Positions 1-9,615 of a stretch of 64,000 bases of DNA are shown one piece after another (the first letter of the stretch is position 1; every line of letters starts with the position of its first letter). Position numbers and translations under genes: made by a program. Source of the DNA: Rouxiella sp. WC2420 (GTDB lineage Bacteria; Pseudomonadota; Gammaproteobacteria; Enterobacterales; Enterobacteriaceae). The stretch spans positions 5,208,001-5,272,000 of the forward strand of contig NZ_CP165628.1 in assembly GCF_041200025.1 (NCBI RefSeq), written 5' to 3'. The notes under the pieces are model-generated. The model was not told the DNA's origin and did no database searches. It saw only the letters and a program-made list of their open reading frames with translations.

Positions 1-624
1 ACTATTGAAGCATTTAGCCGCCTGCCAGTACCAAACATTGGCGACACTATGGGCCGCAGCGTGGGCGCGCTGGGATTACAGCCTTATCATGCTGACAACA
101 AAGTCGTACTCTGCGGACCAGCCATTACCGTTAAAGTCCGCCCTGGCGACAACTTGATGATTCATAAAGCGATTGAGATGGCTAATCCAGGCGACGTTAT
201 TGTTGTGGACGGTTCAGGCGACCTCACTCAGGCACTGATCGGCGGACTGATGCGTACCTCTGCTTTAACCAAAAAAATCGCAGGCTTCGTGATTGATGGC
301 GCGATTCGCGATTTGAACGAATGGGCAGAAGGCGGGATTGCCGTATTTGCTCGCGGCAATACGCTGCGTGGGCCAAGCAAGGACGGTCCGGGCCAGGTTA
401 ATATTCCAATCTCTTGCGCAGGTCTGCTGGTAAATCCGGGTGATCTGATTGTCGGCGACGCGGACGGCGTGATAGCTATCCCTTACGAAGAGCTGGAACA
501 CCTGCTGCCGAAAGTGCAAAAACATGCCCAGCGCGAAGAGGAAATCCGCGCGCACAACGCTTCGGGTACGACTGATCCAGAGCGTTTCAATAGTCTGCTG
601 CGTGCAAAAGGTTGCCCGCTCTAA
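1..624 (+). CDS. RraA-family protein (HMG/CHA aldolase-like), 5' end outside window
   Basis: The reading frame is open from base 1, so the true start lies upstream; an internal ATG at 49 is not the start. The protein has the RraA fold signature: a glycine-rich segment GGLMRTSAL, then DGAIRD, and near the C-terminus PGDLIVGDADGV. The family includes 4-hydroxy-4-methyl-2-oxoglutarate/4-carboxy-4-hydroxy-2-oxoadipate aldolases, which are metal-dependent class II enzymes yielding pyruvate, and the RNase E inhibitor RraA. The C-terminal stretch with HAQREEEIRAH resembles the aldolase-like branch more than true RraA. The substrate cannot be deduced. The next gene starts 168 bases downstream and may be functionally linked, but this is not shown. 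Confidence 0.85.
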   Translation, partial: TIEAFSRLPVPNIGDTMGRSVGALGLQPYHADNKVVLCGPAITVKVRPGDNLMIHKAIEMANPGDVIVVDGSGDLTQALIGGLMRTSALTKKIAGFVIDGAIRDLNEWAEGGIAVFARGNTLRGPSKDGPGQVNIPISCAGLLVNPGDLIVGDADGVIAIPYEELEHLLPKVQKHAQREEEIRAHNASGTTDPERFNSLLRAKGCPL

Positions 625-792
625 TCAACCTGTTGAAATTTAGACTATCTTTTGGGGTGGCAACACCCCATTTTGCCGCACAACTTACGCAATGTGGCAC
701 GGTAAGAACGCGGCTTGGGCAACGGATGCTTATTCCCCTGTCTACACGCGAACTCCCCTCAATCTCTGGGTATTTTCTTGAAAGGAGCTGGC

Positions 793-1926
793 ATGAAACA
801 CGTGGTAAAAACGTTAAGTTTAACTATCGGCCTGTTACTGGCTGCAGGAGCACAGGCAAAGGATACCTTGCCGCCAACATTACCCACGCAGCAGGATGCG
901 CGCTTACAGCAAGTTGCAACTTCCTCACACGTTTGGAACGGCGTCACGGTCACCAAAGACGGACGCATCTTCGCATCATTTACTCAGTCTGAAGGCCCGG
1001 GCCTGGAATTGGGTGAAGTTGGCGAAAACGGCAAAATCACGCCTTATCCTGACAATGAATGGAATCAGTGGAAACCTTCTGATCCTGAACACCATTTTCT
1101 GCATGTCAACGCACTGCGCATTGGTCCCGATGGTAATCTTTGGGCGATGGATTCCGGTAACACGGGGATCGGCACTGGTGCAAAATCTGTCGACGGCGCT
1201 GCCAAATTGGTGAAAATCGATTTAGCCACCAACAAGGTCATCAAGACTTACCTCATCAAACCGCCGGTCCTTAAACCTGCCAGCTATATTGATGACGTAC
1301 GTTTCAACGGCCATTACGCTTATATGACCGATCCGGGTGCCGTGGGTCTGGTGGTATTGGATCTTGATACCGGCAAAGCGCACCGCGTGCTGGATAATCA
1401 GCCGCTTTCGATTGACCACACACCTATCTACGCTGACGGCAAAAAACTTATTTTACCGAATGGTAAAGAGAAACGCGTAGGTCTCGACCAACTGGAGGTT
1501 TCTCCAGACGGCAAATGGTTGTATTACCAGGCAATTCCTGGCCCTCTTGCACGTATCGAAACTCGCTATCTGAATGACGCTTCACTGCCAGCCGGCGAAG
1601 TGAACAAACACGCCAAAAAATTCCTTGATACCTGGAGCACGGGCGGTACGGCAATTGATAGCGACGGCAATATCTACGCTTCGGATATCAACACTCGTTC
1701 CATCAAACGCATTACTCCAGAAGGCAAGGTTTCGACCGTAGTTTCCGATCCGCGACTGGTTTGGATTGATGCGATGTGGGTCAGTGACGGCGCGTTATAT
1801 ATGCCTTCAGGCCAAATTAACCGTACTCCGGCCACGACTGGCGGCAAACCATCAACGGTTGAATATCCGGTCAAAATCTACAAGTTGTCTCTGCCAATTA
1901 AACCTTCACCGATTGATCATCCTTAA
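793..1926 (+). CDS. Secreted MRJP/yellow-like (SMP-30-related) beta-propeller protein
   Basis: The start is at ATG 793, preceded by an AAAGGAG ribosome site at 781-787; an upstream in-frame ATG at 715 would put a useless extension before the signal peptide. The 377-residue product begins with a Sec signal peptide (MKHVVKTLSL...GAQAKD), so it is periplasmic or secreted. The body has repeated blade-like segments (DGNLWAMDSGN, SYIDDVRFNG, YMTDPG, GGTAIDSDGNIYASD). These match the major royal jelly/yellow protein family of six-bladed propellers, often annotated as L-dopachrome tautomerase-related or gluconolactonase-like. No enzymatic activity can be assigned from the sequence. It stands alone between the RraA-like gene and a strong terminator. 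Confidence 0.75.
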   Translation: MKHVVKTLSLTIGLLLAAGAQAKDTLPPTLPTQQDARLQQVATSSHVWNGVTVTKDGRIFASFTQSEGPGLELGEVGENGKITPYPDNEWNQWKPSDPEHHFLHVNALRIGPDGNLWAMDSGNTGIGTGAKSVDGAAKLVKIDLATNKVIKTYLIKPPVLKPASYIDDVRFNGHYAYMTDPGAVGLVVLDLDTGKAHRVLDNQPLSIDHTPIYADGKKLILPNGKEKRVGLDQLEVSPDGKWLYYQAIPGPLARIETRYLNDASLPAGEVNKHAKKFLDTWSTGGTAIDSDGNIYASDINTRSIKRITPEGKVSTVVSDPRLVWIDAMWVSDGALYMPSGQINRTPATTGGKPSTVEYPVKIYKLSLPIKPSPIDHP

Positions 1927-1951
1927 TCAGCTTTGATAACTTGAATCTGAC

Positions 1952-1977
1952 AACAGCCGCATTGCGGCTGTTTTTAT
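1952..1977 (+). terminator. Rho-independent terminator after MRJP-like gene
   Basis: A perfect 9-bp stem (AACAGCCGC / GCGGCTGTT, loop ATT) is followed by a T-rich run. It lies 26 bases after the stop and directly before the stop of convergent hemN. Confidence 0.85.
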
Positions 1978-3351
1978 TTAGATTACTCGGGAAAACTGCC
2001 GCTGACGAACCTGCTGCCGCAGATAACTATCAAAACACATGCAGATATTGCGGATCAGCAAACGGCCTTTAGGCGTTACCATTATTTGATGACCGGTTAA
2101 TTCCACCAGCTCATCCTCAATCAATGGCTCGAGCAACGCTAAGTCTTCGGCAAAATAGTCTTTAAAAATCACGCCGTGCTCGCGTTCAATCGTCGCGAAA
2201 TCCAGCTTAAAATGACAAATCAGCGCTTTAATCACGTCACGACGAAGACAATCGTCACGCGTCATGGTGAGACCGCGCCAAAGAGCATGGCCCTGGTCCT
2301 CAATTTTGGAGTAATAGGACTTGAGGTCTTTTTCATTCTGGGCATAGGTATCCCCGATCATGCTAATGGCCGAGACCCCAAGCCCAAGCAGGTCGGTGTC
2401 GCCCTGAGTGGTGTAGCCTTGGAAATTGCGATGCAACTCACCGTTCTGCTGCGCGATAGCCAGCTCATCTTCAGGACGAGCAAAATGGTCCATGCCGATA
2501 AATCGATATCCGGCATCGGTCAGACAGGCGATGCTGCCCTGCAAGATGTTGAGCTTGTCTTCGGCGCTGGGTAAATCCGCCTCTTTAATCTTACGCTGAG
2601 CGGCAAAAAGCTGTGGCATGTGGGCATAATTGAATACGCTCAGGCGATCAGGATTTAGCTGTGCAACACGTTGCAGCGTGAGGGCAAAACTTTCTGGAGT
2701 TTGTTTCGGCAGGCCATAGATTAGGTCGATATTTGTCGAGCGAAATCCCAGCGCCCTGGCGCGTTCAACCAGCGAGAAGATAAACTCCTCATCCTGTTCA
2801 CGGTTAACCAATTGCTGAACCTGTTTATTAAAATCCTGCACTCCCATGCTTAGGCGATTGAATCCTTCATGGCGTAAATGATCCAGTACATCCAACTCTA
2901 TTTCTCGAGGATCGATCTCAAGCGACATCTCTACGTCGGGAAGAAAATCAAAATTATTGCGCAGTACACTAACCAATCGACTGATCTGCGATTTATTAAG
3001 ATAGGTCGGTGTACCGCCGCCCCAGTGCAACTGGCTGACTTGCCGATTTTTGAATAACTCGGCGCGCTGGATAATCTCCTGTTCCAACCAGTTCAGATAT
3101 TCTTCAGCCTTATGCAGCTGACGCGTGACTAACTTATTGCAGCCGCAGAAATAACAAAGCTTGTGGCAAAAAGGAATATGCACGTACAGGGAAAGCGGGC
3201 GCTCAGGATAGCGCGCAGTGGCCAGAATAAAAGCGTCGTTTTGATATCTTGGGCTGAATTCTAACGCAGTAGGATAAGAGGTATAGCGCGGTCCGGAATA
3301 ATTGTACTTTTGAATCAGGCCTCTGTCCCATTCGATAAGCTGTGCCGCCAT
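1978..3351 (-). CDS. hemN: Oxygen-independent coproporphyrinogen III oxidase (radical SAM)
   Basis: HemN oxidatively decarboxylates coproporphyrinogen III to protoporphyrinogen IX for haem synthesis without oxygen. The N-terminal segment YNYSGPRYTSYPTA and the radical-SAM cysteine motif in HIPFCHKLCYFCGC (CxxxCxxC, 4Fe-4S) are intact. So are GGGTPTYL and the C-terminal HemN domain ending FSRVI. I chose the ATG at 3351 (457 aa, the E. coli length) because GGAGA lies 5-9 bases upstream. An ATG at 3363 would add four residues and has no ribosome site. In E. coli hemN is next to yihI; here two extra ORFs separate them. Confidence 0.97.
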   Translation of the reverse strand: MAAQLIEWDRGLIQKYNYSGPRYTSYPTALEFSPRYQNDAFILATARYPERPLSLYVHIPFCHKLCYFCGCNKLVTRQLHKAEEYLNWLEQEIIQRAELFKNRQVSQLHWGGGTPTYLNKSQISRLVSVLRNNFDFLPDVEMSLEIDPREIELDVLDHLRHEGFNRLSMGVQDFNKQVQQLVNREQDEEFIFSLVERARALGFRSTNIDLIYGLPKQTPESFALTLQRVAQLNPDRLSVFNYAHMPQLFAAQRKIKEADLPSAEDKLNILQGSIACLTDAGYRFIGMDHFARPEDELAIAQQNGELHRNFQGYTTQGDTDLLGLGVSAISMIGDTYAQNEKDLKSYYSKIEDQGHALWRGLTMTRDDCLRRDVIKALICHFKLDFATIEREHGVIFKDYFAEDLALLEPLIEDELVELTGHQIMVTPKGRLLIRNICMCFDSYLRQQVRQRQFSRVI

Positions 3352-3393
3352 GCTTGTCTCCATTGCGGATAAAAAGCCCGCAGATACGAGCAG

Positions 3394-3576
3394 TTATCGG
3401 CTATCGTTTTTACGATGCCGGGCTGACCGTCGCAATGGAAGAGGTTTTCTGAGAGGTTGAGCCAGGCTCGCCCTGCGCAGGCGTGACTTCTGTCTCGACA
3501 GGCGCTTCAGTCTACATAACAAGCAGGCGACAAAACACACGAAGAAAGAGCTTATGACCAATACAATGATATTCAT
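3394..3576 (-). CDS. Possible small membrane protein, 60 aa, unknown
   Basis: The ORF starts with ATG at 3576 (a TTG directly before it is also in frame) and has an AGG at suitable distance. The first 22 residues are strongly hydrophobic (IIVLVISSFFVCFVACLL) and look like one membrane span. The rest is very rich in Arg/Lys, as expected for a cytoplasmic tail. It lies on the same strand between hemN and the RcsB-like regulator, 21 bases after the regulator's stop. I recognise no family. The basic tail could equally be a fortuitous frame, so confidence is low. Confidence 0.35.
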   Translation of the reverse strand: MNIIVLVISSFFVCFVACLLCRLKRLSRQKSRLRRASLAQPLRKPLPLRRSARHRKNDSR

Positions 3577-3596
3577 CAAGAAGACCTGAAAAATAA

Positions 3597-4280
3597 TTAA
3601 AAAGAGAGATTAAAAAGCCGAGTTTCTGCCAGTAGGCAAAACAGCTGACAGTCGGAGTTAACGTCAAGTTTACTCATAGCGCGCAACTTATGAGCGCTGA
3701 CGGTTTTGATACTCAAGTTCATTCGGCCAGCGATACTGGTGAGATTATGCCCTTTACAGAGCAAACGCAGGACTTCCAACTCTTTTAACGAGATAGGTTT
3801 TCCATTGAGGTCTCCGCCTTGAAACAGGGTCTTCATCATACCTTTTTCAATATAAACTTCATTATTGATGACTGAAACAATCGCCCGCTCGAGGATCTTT
3901 TCACTTACGTTTAAACTGATATAACCCAAAACGCCCATTTCGAGCACCATGCGTATTAATTGTGGGTGCCTGTACGGTGAGATGACTATTATTTTTAATT
4001 CAGGATACTTCCGAGCCAACCATTTTATTAATGCGTAACCATCAAGAGCCGCAATCGGGCTATTATTCTGAAAAGTCTCTAGCGAATATCCAAGAATAAG
4101 TAAATCAACAGGTTTGCCAGACAGAACAGTGATTAATTCATTTGGCGTTGAGACATCAGCAACAATATTGAATGATGACGTATTTTCTAGCCGCTCAATG
4201 CTACGCATAGTGCTGATTAGAGAAATGACGCCCTTACGCACAAGTTGGAATTCGTCAGCCACCACAATATTGATATGCAT
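3597..4280 (-). CDS. RcsB-like LuxR-family regulator with degenerate receiver domain
   Basis: This 227-aa protein has a response-regulator receiver (about 1-130) and a C-terminal LuxR/FixJ helix-turn-helix (about 162-206: ISLKELEVLRLLCKG, IKTVSAHKLRAMSKLDV), the same order as RcsB. The receiver keeps the acidic pair D9/E10. The phospho-acceptor position in the LLILG segment is glycine (G64), and the conserved switch Lys aligns with L123. It is therefore unlikely to be phosphorylated in the usual way. No sensor kinase gene adjoins it. An AAGGGA ribosome site precedes the ATG. Base composition is more AT-rich than in hemN, which suggests an accessory regulator. The targets are unknown. Confidence 0.85.
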   Translation of the reverse strand: MHINIVVADEFQLVRKGVISLISTMRSIERLENTSSFNIVADVSTPNELITVLSGKPVDLLILGYSLETFQNNSPIAALDGYALIKWLARKYPELKIIVISPYRHPQLIRMVLEMGVLGYISLNVSEKILERAIVSVINNEVYIEKGMMKTLFQGGDLNGKPISLKELEVLRLLCKGHNLTSIAGRMNLSIKTVSAHKLRAMSKLDVNSDCQLFCLLAETRLFNLSF

Positions 4281-4730
4281 GGTTTCCCTTAATAGGGTTA
4301 AATTTATTTAAAACATACAGTTGTCGGCACCTCACCTGAGCTCTCAAAGCCGAGTTGTCCAACTAGGTAAAGCTCAGGGCTGCATTGGTTTTAGCAACTT
4401 AATGAGTTATCTGCGAGAGTAATCACATTAATTAAATATTTAAAAACCAGCAACGATCATCATAATTATATATATTCAGTGTAAACTATTTCTTTTATAA
4501 ATGTATCAACTTTGATTATCAACAATAAAAATCATCAGCCTTATTACAATCGTTGCACGTTAAAAAAACTAAAATTAAATGGCGATGTATTTTAAATAAT
4601 TTAACTTATTAGTGGTTTATATTTTGGACTGAAGTGATTTAGGGCTGAACTACTTAGCGAAGTTTATTAATAGTGATTTATTAAGCGAGCAGTATAAAGG
4701 ATGGATTACGTTAAAATTGATTAAATTAGG
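4281..4730. other. AT-rich intergenic region between the regulator and yihI terminator
   Basis: About 450 bases with no convincing ORF. The stretch 4430-4720 is strongly AT-rich. It presumably contains the promoter of the RcsB-like gene close to 4281-4450, but I could not pick out unambiguous -10/-35 boxes. Apart from its composition I see no repeats here. Confidence 0.5.
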
Positions 4731-4761
4731 AAAAAAAACAGCCAGCAACTATTGCTGACTG
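4731..4761 (-). terminator. Rho-independent terminator of yihI
   Basis: On the minus strand a 10-bp stem with one G-T wobble (CAGTCAGCAA / TTGCTGGCTG) is followed by eight T. A second perfect hairpin, GCCGTAATT / AATTACGGC, lies at 4773-4795 between it and the yihI stop. Confidence 0.85.
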
Positions 4762-4805
4762 CCATTTTACTGGCCGTAATTTTTATAATTACGGCGCGAC
4801 GAAAA

Positions 4806-5336
4806 TCAGTTACCGCCTTTCAGCAGACGATACATATTTTCGCCCTGCTCTTCGTCTTCGTCATCTTCATCACCCAGCTCGATTCCAAGCAGCTCCATCA
4901 GCACGTCGATACGATCCAGCGTCTGGTCAACATAGCTTTGATCTTCAGCACTCAGCGTTTTGCCGTCATCGATCAAATCCAGCAATGAATCCAGGCGCGC
5001 ATCGTTTTCAAGAAGAGTTAATTCTTCTTCTGGCGGCAGAACCGGCTTGGCTTCTTTTTTCGGCTTAGGCGCTTTCTCAACTTTTGGAGCATTATTGAAA
5101 ACAGTTTCTACGATCAACGGAACGGCTTTTTTGCTGCCGATACGTGGGTCAGATTTTTTGGCTGATGCAGACTGGTTCTTATCTGCATCAGGATTGGCGC
5201 GTGAGCCCGGCTTGTGGCCACGACGTTTGTTGTCACGCTTACGTTCGCGCGCTTCGATATCAAGCTCAACGCGACTTTTTTTCTTCGTTTTAGACGTCGC
5301 GGCTTTGGCACGCGGTGCTTTCGCTGACTGGTTCAT
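4806..5336 (-). CDS. yihI: Der GTPase-activating protein YihI
   Basis: YihI stimulates the GTPase activity of the ribosome-assembly factor Der (EngA). The 176-aa product has the family layout: a very basic N-terminus (KTKKKSRVELDIEARERKRDNKRRGHKPGSRA), the DPRIGSKK motif, a Pro/Lys linker, and a helical acidic domain (LTLLENDARLDSLLDLIDDG...YVDQTLDRIDVLMELLGI) ending in an acidic tail and MYRLLKGGN. In E. coli it neighbours hemN; here an RcsB-like gene lies between them. Confidence 0.95.
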   Translation of the reverse strand: MNQSAKAPRAKAATSKTKKKSRVELDIEARERKRDNKRRGHKPGSRANPDADKNQSASAKKSDPRIGSKKAVPLIVETVFNNAPKVEKAPKPKKEAKPVLPPEEELTLLENDARLDSLLDLIDDGKTLSAEDQSYVDQTLDRIDVLMELLGIELGDEDDEDEEQGENMYRLLKGGN

Positions 5337-5659
5337 AGCATGTACTCTTAGGTGTGTTCATTTAGTATAGAATTGCGGCGGAATCTAGCAGAAAGCGGGC
5401 AAAGAAAAAAGGCAGCAAGCTAACCTTGGCACCTTTTTCTTTATCTTCATGGAAGATTTTTTGTACACTACTGTGCTTATGCGCCAATAATACTCTTATT
5501 TTACTGCTTTCGTTCATCGAGTAATAAAACTTTACCCTAACGCGCTAAAGGCTCAATATACGCCCGCAGTGAATGCGTTATGTAAAACAGAACCACATCT
5601 CGCCTCTCTTACAGCTATAATCGCCAGCCAGTTACTGAAGCCCCACGGAGACACACGTT
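5337..5659. other. Divergent promoter region yihI / engB
   Basis: 323 bases between two divergent genes with no ORF of note. It must hold the promoters of both genes. No clear operator or repeat was seen. Confidence 0.5.
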
Positions 5660-6304
5660 TTGACCAGCCAAACTTACAACTATCATATGACCCATTTCGT
5701 CATCAGTGCCCCTGATATCCGGCATCTACCGAGTGATGAGGGCATTGAGGTCGCATTTGCTGGTCGTTCAAACGCCGGAAAATCCAGTGCGCTCAATACG
5801 CTGACCGGGCAAAAAAGCCTGGCCCGTACCAGTAAGACGCCGGGCCGTACCCAGTTAATCAACCTCTTTCAGGTAGAAGAAGGTATTCGTCTGGTCGACT
5901 TACCGGGTTATGGCTATGCGCAGGTTCCTGAAGAAATGAAGCGGAAATGGCAGCGCGCACTGGGTGAATACCTGCAGATGCGTAACTGTCTTAAGGGCCT
6001 GGTAGTGTTGATGGATATCCGCCACCCGCTAAAAGATCTCGACCAACAGATGATCCAGTGGGCCGTAGACGTTGGCACACCAGTGCTGGTGTTGCTGACC
6101 AAAGCCGACAAACTGGCTTCTGGTGCGCGTAAGGCGCAGACCACTATGGTTCGCAATGAAGTCGAGTCCTTTATGGGCGATATTCAGGTCGAAGCCTTTT
6201 CTTCACTGAAGAAAATCGGTGTCGATAAACTGACAGCCAAACTGAATACCTGGTTTAGCGAGATCCCACCGGAAGTCTTGGAAGATATTATCTCCGGGGA
6301 ATAA
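5660..6304 (+). CDS. engB: Ribosome biogenesis GTP-binding protein EngB/YsxC
   Basis: EngB (YihA) is an essential small GTPase needed for 50S subunit maturation. All G motifs are present: G1 GRSNAGKS (about 35-42), the G2 threonine in [10 protein letters not shown]3 DLPGYG, G4 TKAD and a G5-like SSLKK. The start is TTG at 5660, supported by CGGAG nine bases upstream and by alignment with the family's short N-terminus ([16 protein letters not shown]). It is transcribed away from yihI and ends before the Spot 42 locus, as in E. coli. Confidence 0.96.
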   Translation: MTSQTYNYHMTHFVISAPDIRHLPSDEGIEVAFAGRSNAGKSSALNTLTGQKSLARTSKTPGRTQLINLFQVEEGIRLVDLPGYGYAQVPEEMKRKWQRALGEYLQMRNCLKGLVVLMDIRHPLKDLDQQMIQWAVDVGTPVLVLLTKADKLASGARKAQTTMVRNEVESFMGDIQVEAFSSLKKIGVDKLTAKLNTWFSEIPPEVLEDIISGE

Positions 6305-6375
6305 GCCATCAGCCGCTATTTGCCTCGAACTTTATTAAAGGCATTGGCTGAGCACGAGTTTTGCACAATGAAACA

Positions 6376-6399
6376 GGGTAGCTTCGGCTGCCCTTTTTT
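6376..6399 (+). terminator. Rho-independent terminator of engB
   Basis: A 7-bp stem GGGTAGC / GCTGCCC with a UUCG tetraloop is followed by six T, about 70 bases after the engB stop. Confidence 0.85.
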
Positions 6400-6446
6400 G
6401 TTTCAGAAAAAGAGCAAATTTCAGTAACTTTCTGCCAAAAATACAA

Positions 6447-6555
6447 TAAAAAACGCCCCAGACATAAATGCCTGGGGCGGCTAAAATATTCAGCCAAATC
6501 CGATTACGTGAAGTAAAAGGTCTGAAAGATAGAACATCTTACCTCTGTACCCTAC
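6447..6555 (-). ncRNA. spf: Spot 42 small RNA
   Basis: The minus strand from 6555 reads almost base for base like E. coli Spot 42: it begins GTAGGGTACAGAGGTAAGA, continues through the unpaired regions used to pair with catabolic mRNAs, and ends in the GCCCCAG / CTGGGGC terminator stem and T-run. Only the terminator loop differs clearly. The 109-nt length and the position between engB and polA also match. Spot 42 is an Hfq-dependent RNA repressed by CRP-cAMP that reinforces catabolite repression. A 93-codon frame on the opposite strand here is not a gene. Confidence 0.97.
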
Positions 6556-6701
6556 GACTCAGACTTTACCTCATTTTTTTCCGGGGAAAAAGTATTTTTT
6601 GTAGTTTACTTACACAAAAGTTGAGGGATATGCGATCAGCCTCATCCTTTTTCCCGCGAATGATGTTGCTTAATTACAAAATCAGCTTATTTTATCGTCA
6701 C

Positions 6702-9500
6702 TTAGTGAGCTTGATCCCAATTTTTGCCCACTCCCACATCTACTTTTAATGGAACTTCTAATGTCATCGCTTCTTCCATTAATTGACGAATCGTTTCAGT
6801 TGCCTGCTCGACGTCATCTTTATGCACCTCAAAGACCAGTTCATCGTGTACCTGCATAATAATGCGGGCACGCGGTGCATCGGCCTGTTCTAACCAGCCT
6901 GCAACCTTGATCATGGCACGTTTGATGATATCGGCAGCGGTTCCCTGCATTGGTGCGTTGATCGCCGCACGCTCAGCTCCCTTACGACGCATGGCGTTGC
7001 TGGATTTAATATCTGGCAGATACAGACGACGGCCATCCAACGTTTCAACATACCCCTGCTCGGAAGCCTGTAAACGCGTACGCTCCATATATTCGAGCAC
7101 GCCAGGGTATCGCTCAAAGTACAAGTCCATATAACGCTGAGACTCTTTACGCGGAATATTTAGCTGACGCGACAATCCAAAGGCGCTCATACCGTAGATC
7201 AAACCAAAGTTAATCGCTTTGGCGCTACGACGCTGCTCATTGGATACTTTTTCAAGAGCGGTGCTAAACACTTCGGATGCCGTTGCGCGGTGGATATCCT
7301 GCCCCTCGGAGAAGGCTTTCAACAGGCCTGCATCTTTCGACAGATGCGCCATGATACGCAGTTCGATTTGTGAATAGTCGGCTGCAACGATGCAATAATC
7401 TTCAGGAGCAATAAATGCCTGACGAATACGACGCCCTTCATCATTTCGCACCGGAATGTTTTGCAGGTTAGGATCACTGGAAGACAGGCGGCCGGTCGCC
7501 GTTACCGCCTGATGGTACGAAGTATGCACCCGTCCATCGACCGCGCTTATCATCAGCGGCAGCTTATCGGTATAGGTCGATTTCAGCTTGGCCAAACCGC
7601 GATATTCAAGAATGACTTTTGGCAACGGATAATCCAGCGCCAGCTCGGCCAACACTTCTTCGTTGGTTGAAGGTGCGCCACCCGGCGTTTTCTTGAGGAT
7701 CGGCAGTTTCTGTTTTTCATACAGAATTGCCTGTAGCTGCTTGGTTGAAGATAGATTAAAGGGCTCTTCTGCCAGCTCGTGGGCCTGTGTCTCAAGCTCA
7801 TTCAAACGAATGGTCAGCTCTTTAGAGTGCGCGGCCAAAATGTTCTGATCGATTAACACGCCGGTGCGCTCAATGTGCGAAAGCACGGCAACCAACGGCA
7901 TATCGATATCGGTAAATACTGTCTTCAGTCCCGGCTCTTTGGCAATTTTTGGCCACATTGCCTGATGCAGCTGTAAAGTTACGTCGGCATCTTCTGCGGC
8001 ATACGGCCCCGCTTGCTCCAGCGCAATCTGGTTAAAGGTCAGCTGATTTTTACCTTTACCTGCAATCTCTTCGAAGGTCACGGTTTTGTGGCCCAGCAGC
8101 CTGTCGGCCATGCTATCCATGTCGTGGCGCCCCGACACGCTGTCGAGTACATAGGACTCAACCATAGTATCGAAGTCGATACCTTTAAGGTCGATGTCAT
8201 ACTTCAGCAGCACGCCGCGATCAAACTTGAGGTTCTGCCCGACTTTAGCTTTTTTAGGGTTTTCCAGCAGCGGTTTAAGCTGTTTGATCACCTCATTGCG
8301 ATCAAGCTGCGTCGGTGAGTCGAGATAATCGTGGGCAACCGGTAGATACGCGGCTTTGCCAGGCTCGACTGCAAACGACAAACCAATCAAATTAGCAGTT
8401 AGCGTGTCCAGGCCATCTGTCTCGGTGTCAAAGGCAAACACCTCGGCATTTTCGAGTAAGACCTTCCATTCATCAAACGTAGCCTGGTCGAGGATAGTCA
8501 CATAACCGTCCTGAGAGAGCTGAGCGCGCTCTACGGCGGTTTGCGTAATGGTTTCGGCCTTAGACGTTGCCCCTTTCTTGCTAACCGCAGGAGTACCTTT
8601 CTTACCGTTTAACCAGCCACCCTGATCCACGTCGGCCAGCCAGCGTTTAAACTCGTAACGCTCAAACATCGTTTTCAGGTCGCTATCGTCTGGCTCACTG
8701 ACAGTCAGCTCTGCGCAGGTGATATCCAGCTCAACGTCGGTCTTGATCGTAGCCAGTTTATAGGAGAGGTAAGCCACCTCTTTATTTTCAGCTAATTTTA
8801 CGCCCATGGTTTTGGCTCCACGGAAACTCAGCGTTGCAATCTTGTCAAGATCGCCGTAAAGCGCGTCTAATCCGCCGATGCCCTGCAGCAAGGCCTGAGC
8901 AGTTTTTTCACCCACACCCGGCACGCCAGGAATGTTGTCCGAGGAGTCACCCATTAGTGCAAGAAAATCAATGATCAATTCAGGCGGTACGCCGTATTTA
9001 GTCACGACTTCGTCAGGACCAAGAATCGAGTTGTTCATGGTGTTAATTAACGTCACACCCGGCGTGACTAGCTGCGCCATGTCTTTATCACCGGTGCTGA
9101 TAAGTACAGAGTGGCCCGCTTTTTCCGCTTCAAGCGCCAATGTGCCGATCACGTCATCGGCCTCAACGCCAGGCACTACCAGCAACGGCAACCCCATAGA
9201 CTTTACCATCTGATGCAACGGCTCAATTTGCGCGCGCAGGTCATCAGGCATCGGAGGGCGATGGGATTTATACTCGGTAAACAGTTCGTCGCGGAAGGTT
9301 TTCCCTTTGGCATCAAATACCACAGCGACGTGGCTTGGCTGATACTGCAATAGCAGGCTACGCAGCATGTTCAGCACGCCGTACATTGCGCCTGTCGGCT
9401 CCCCTGCTGCGTTGGTCAGCGGTGGGAATGCGTGGTAAGCGCGGTAAAGGTAAGACGATCCGTCTACCAGGATCAGGGGGTTTTCAGCTATCTTGGCCAT
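6702..9500 (-). CDS. polA: DNA polymerase I
   Basis: PolA fills gaps and removes RNA primers in lagging-strand synthesis and excision repair. The 932-aa protein has three domains. The 5'-3' exonuclease (about 1-300) contains [18 protein letters not shown] and [12 protein letters not shown]. The 3'-5' proofreading domain (about 330-520) has FDTETDGLD. The family A polymerase has motif A DYSQIELR, motif B in [16 protein letters not shown] and motif C VHDELVFE. Its length is close to the 928 aa of E. coli. The gene lies directly upstream of spf on the same strand. Confidence 0.98.
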   Translation of the reverse strand: MAKIAENPLILVDGSSYLYRAYHAFPPLTNAAGEPTGAMYGVLNMLRSLLLQYQPSHVAVVFDAKGKTFRDELFTEYKSHRPPMPDDLRAQIEPLHQMVKSMGLPLLVVPGVEADDVIGTLALEAEKAGHSVLISTGDKDMAQLVTPGVTLINTMNNSILGPDEVVTKYGVPPELIIDFLALMGDSSDNIPGVPGVGEKTAQALLQGIGGLDALYGDLDKIATLSFRGAKTMGVKLAENKEVAYLSYKLATIKTDVELDITCAELTVSEPDDSDLKTMFERYEFKRWLADVDQGGWLNGKKGTPAVSKKGATSKAETITQTAVERAQLSQDGYVTILDQATFDEWKVLLENAEVFAFDTETDGLDTLTANLIGLSFAVEPGKAAYLPVAHDYLDSPTQLDRNEVIKQLKPLLENPKKAKVGQNLKFDRGVLLKYDIDLKGIDFDTMVESYVLDSVSGRHDMDSMADRLLGHKTVTFEEIAGKGKNQLTFNQIALEQAGPYAAEDADVTLQLHQAMWPKIAKEPGLKTVFTDIDMPLVAVLSHIERTGVLIDQNILAAHSKELTIRLNELETQAHELAEEPFNLSSTKQLQAILYEKQKLPILKKTPGGAPSTNEEVLAELALDYPLPKVILEYRGLAKLKSTYTDKLPLMISAVDGRVHTSYHQAVTATGRLSSSDPNLQNIPVRNDEGRRIRQAFIAPEDYCIVAADYSQIELRIMAHLSKDAGLLKAFSEGQDIHRATASEVFSTALEKVSNEQRRSAKAINFGLIYGMSAFGLSRQLNIPRKESQRYMDLYFERYPGVLEYMERTRLQASEQGYVETLDGRRLYLPDIKSSNAMRRKGAERAAINAPMQGTAADIIKRAMIKVAGWLEQADAPRARIIMQVHDELVFEVHKDDVEQATETIRQLMEEAMTLEVPLKVDVGVGKNWDQAH

Positions 9501-9584
9501 AACTCATCTTTATTCGTGGCATGTCATCCCCTAAGCATGCCATAGCTGAGGGTAAAGTCGAACCTCGAAAGGGAATTTGATGTT

Positions 9585-9610
9585 GATCCTGCGAGGTTTC
9601 TCGCAGGATC
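9585..9610. repeat. 11-bp perfect inverted repeat upstream of polA
   Basis: The arms GATCCTGCGAG and CTCGCAGGATC are separated by GTTT, 85 bases upstream of the polA start. Each arm carries a GATC Dam site. No T-run follows in either direction, so it is not a standard terminator. It may be a leader hairpin or protein site for polA. Confidence 0.6.
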
Positions 9611-9615
9611 GTCCC

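Noticed and set aside
2176..2574. 132-codon frame antisense to hemN
   Set aside because: It is a shadow of a strongly conserved coding region on the opposite strand.
6468..6749. Plus-strand 93-codon frame opposite spf and the polA 3' end
   Set aside because: It overlaps the Spot 42 gene and the polA coding region on the other strand, has no ribosome site, and shows no protein-like pattern.
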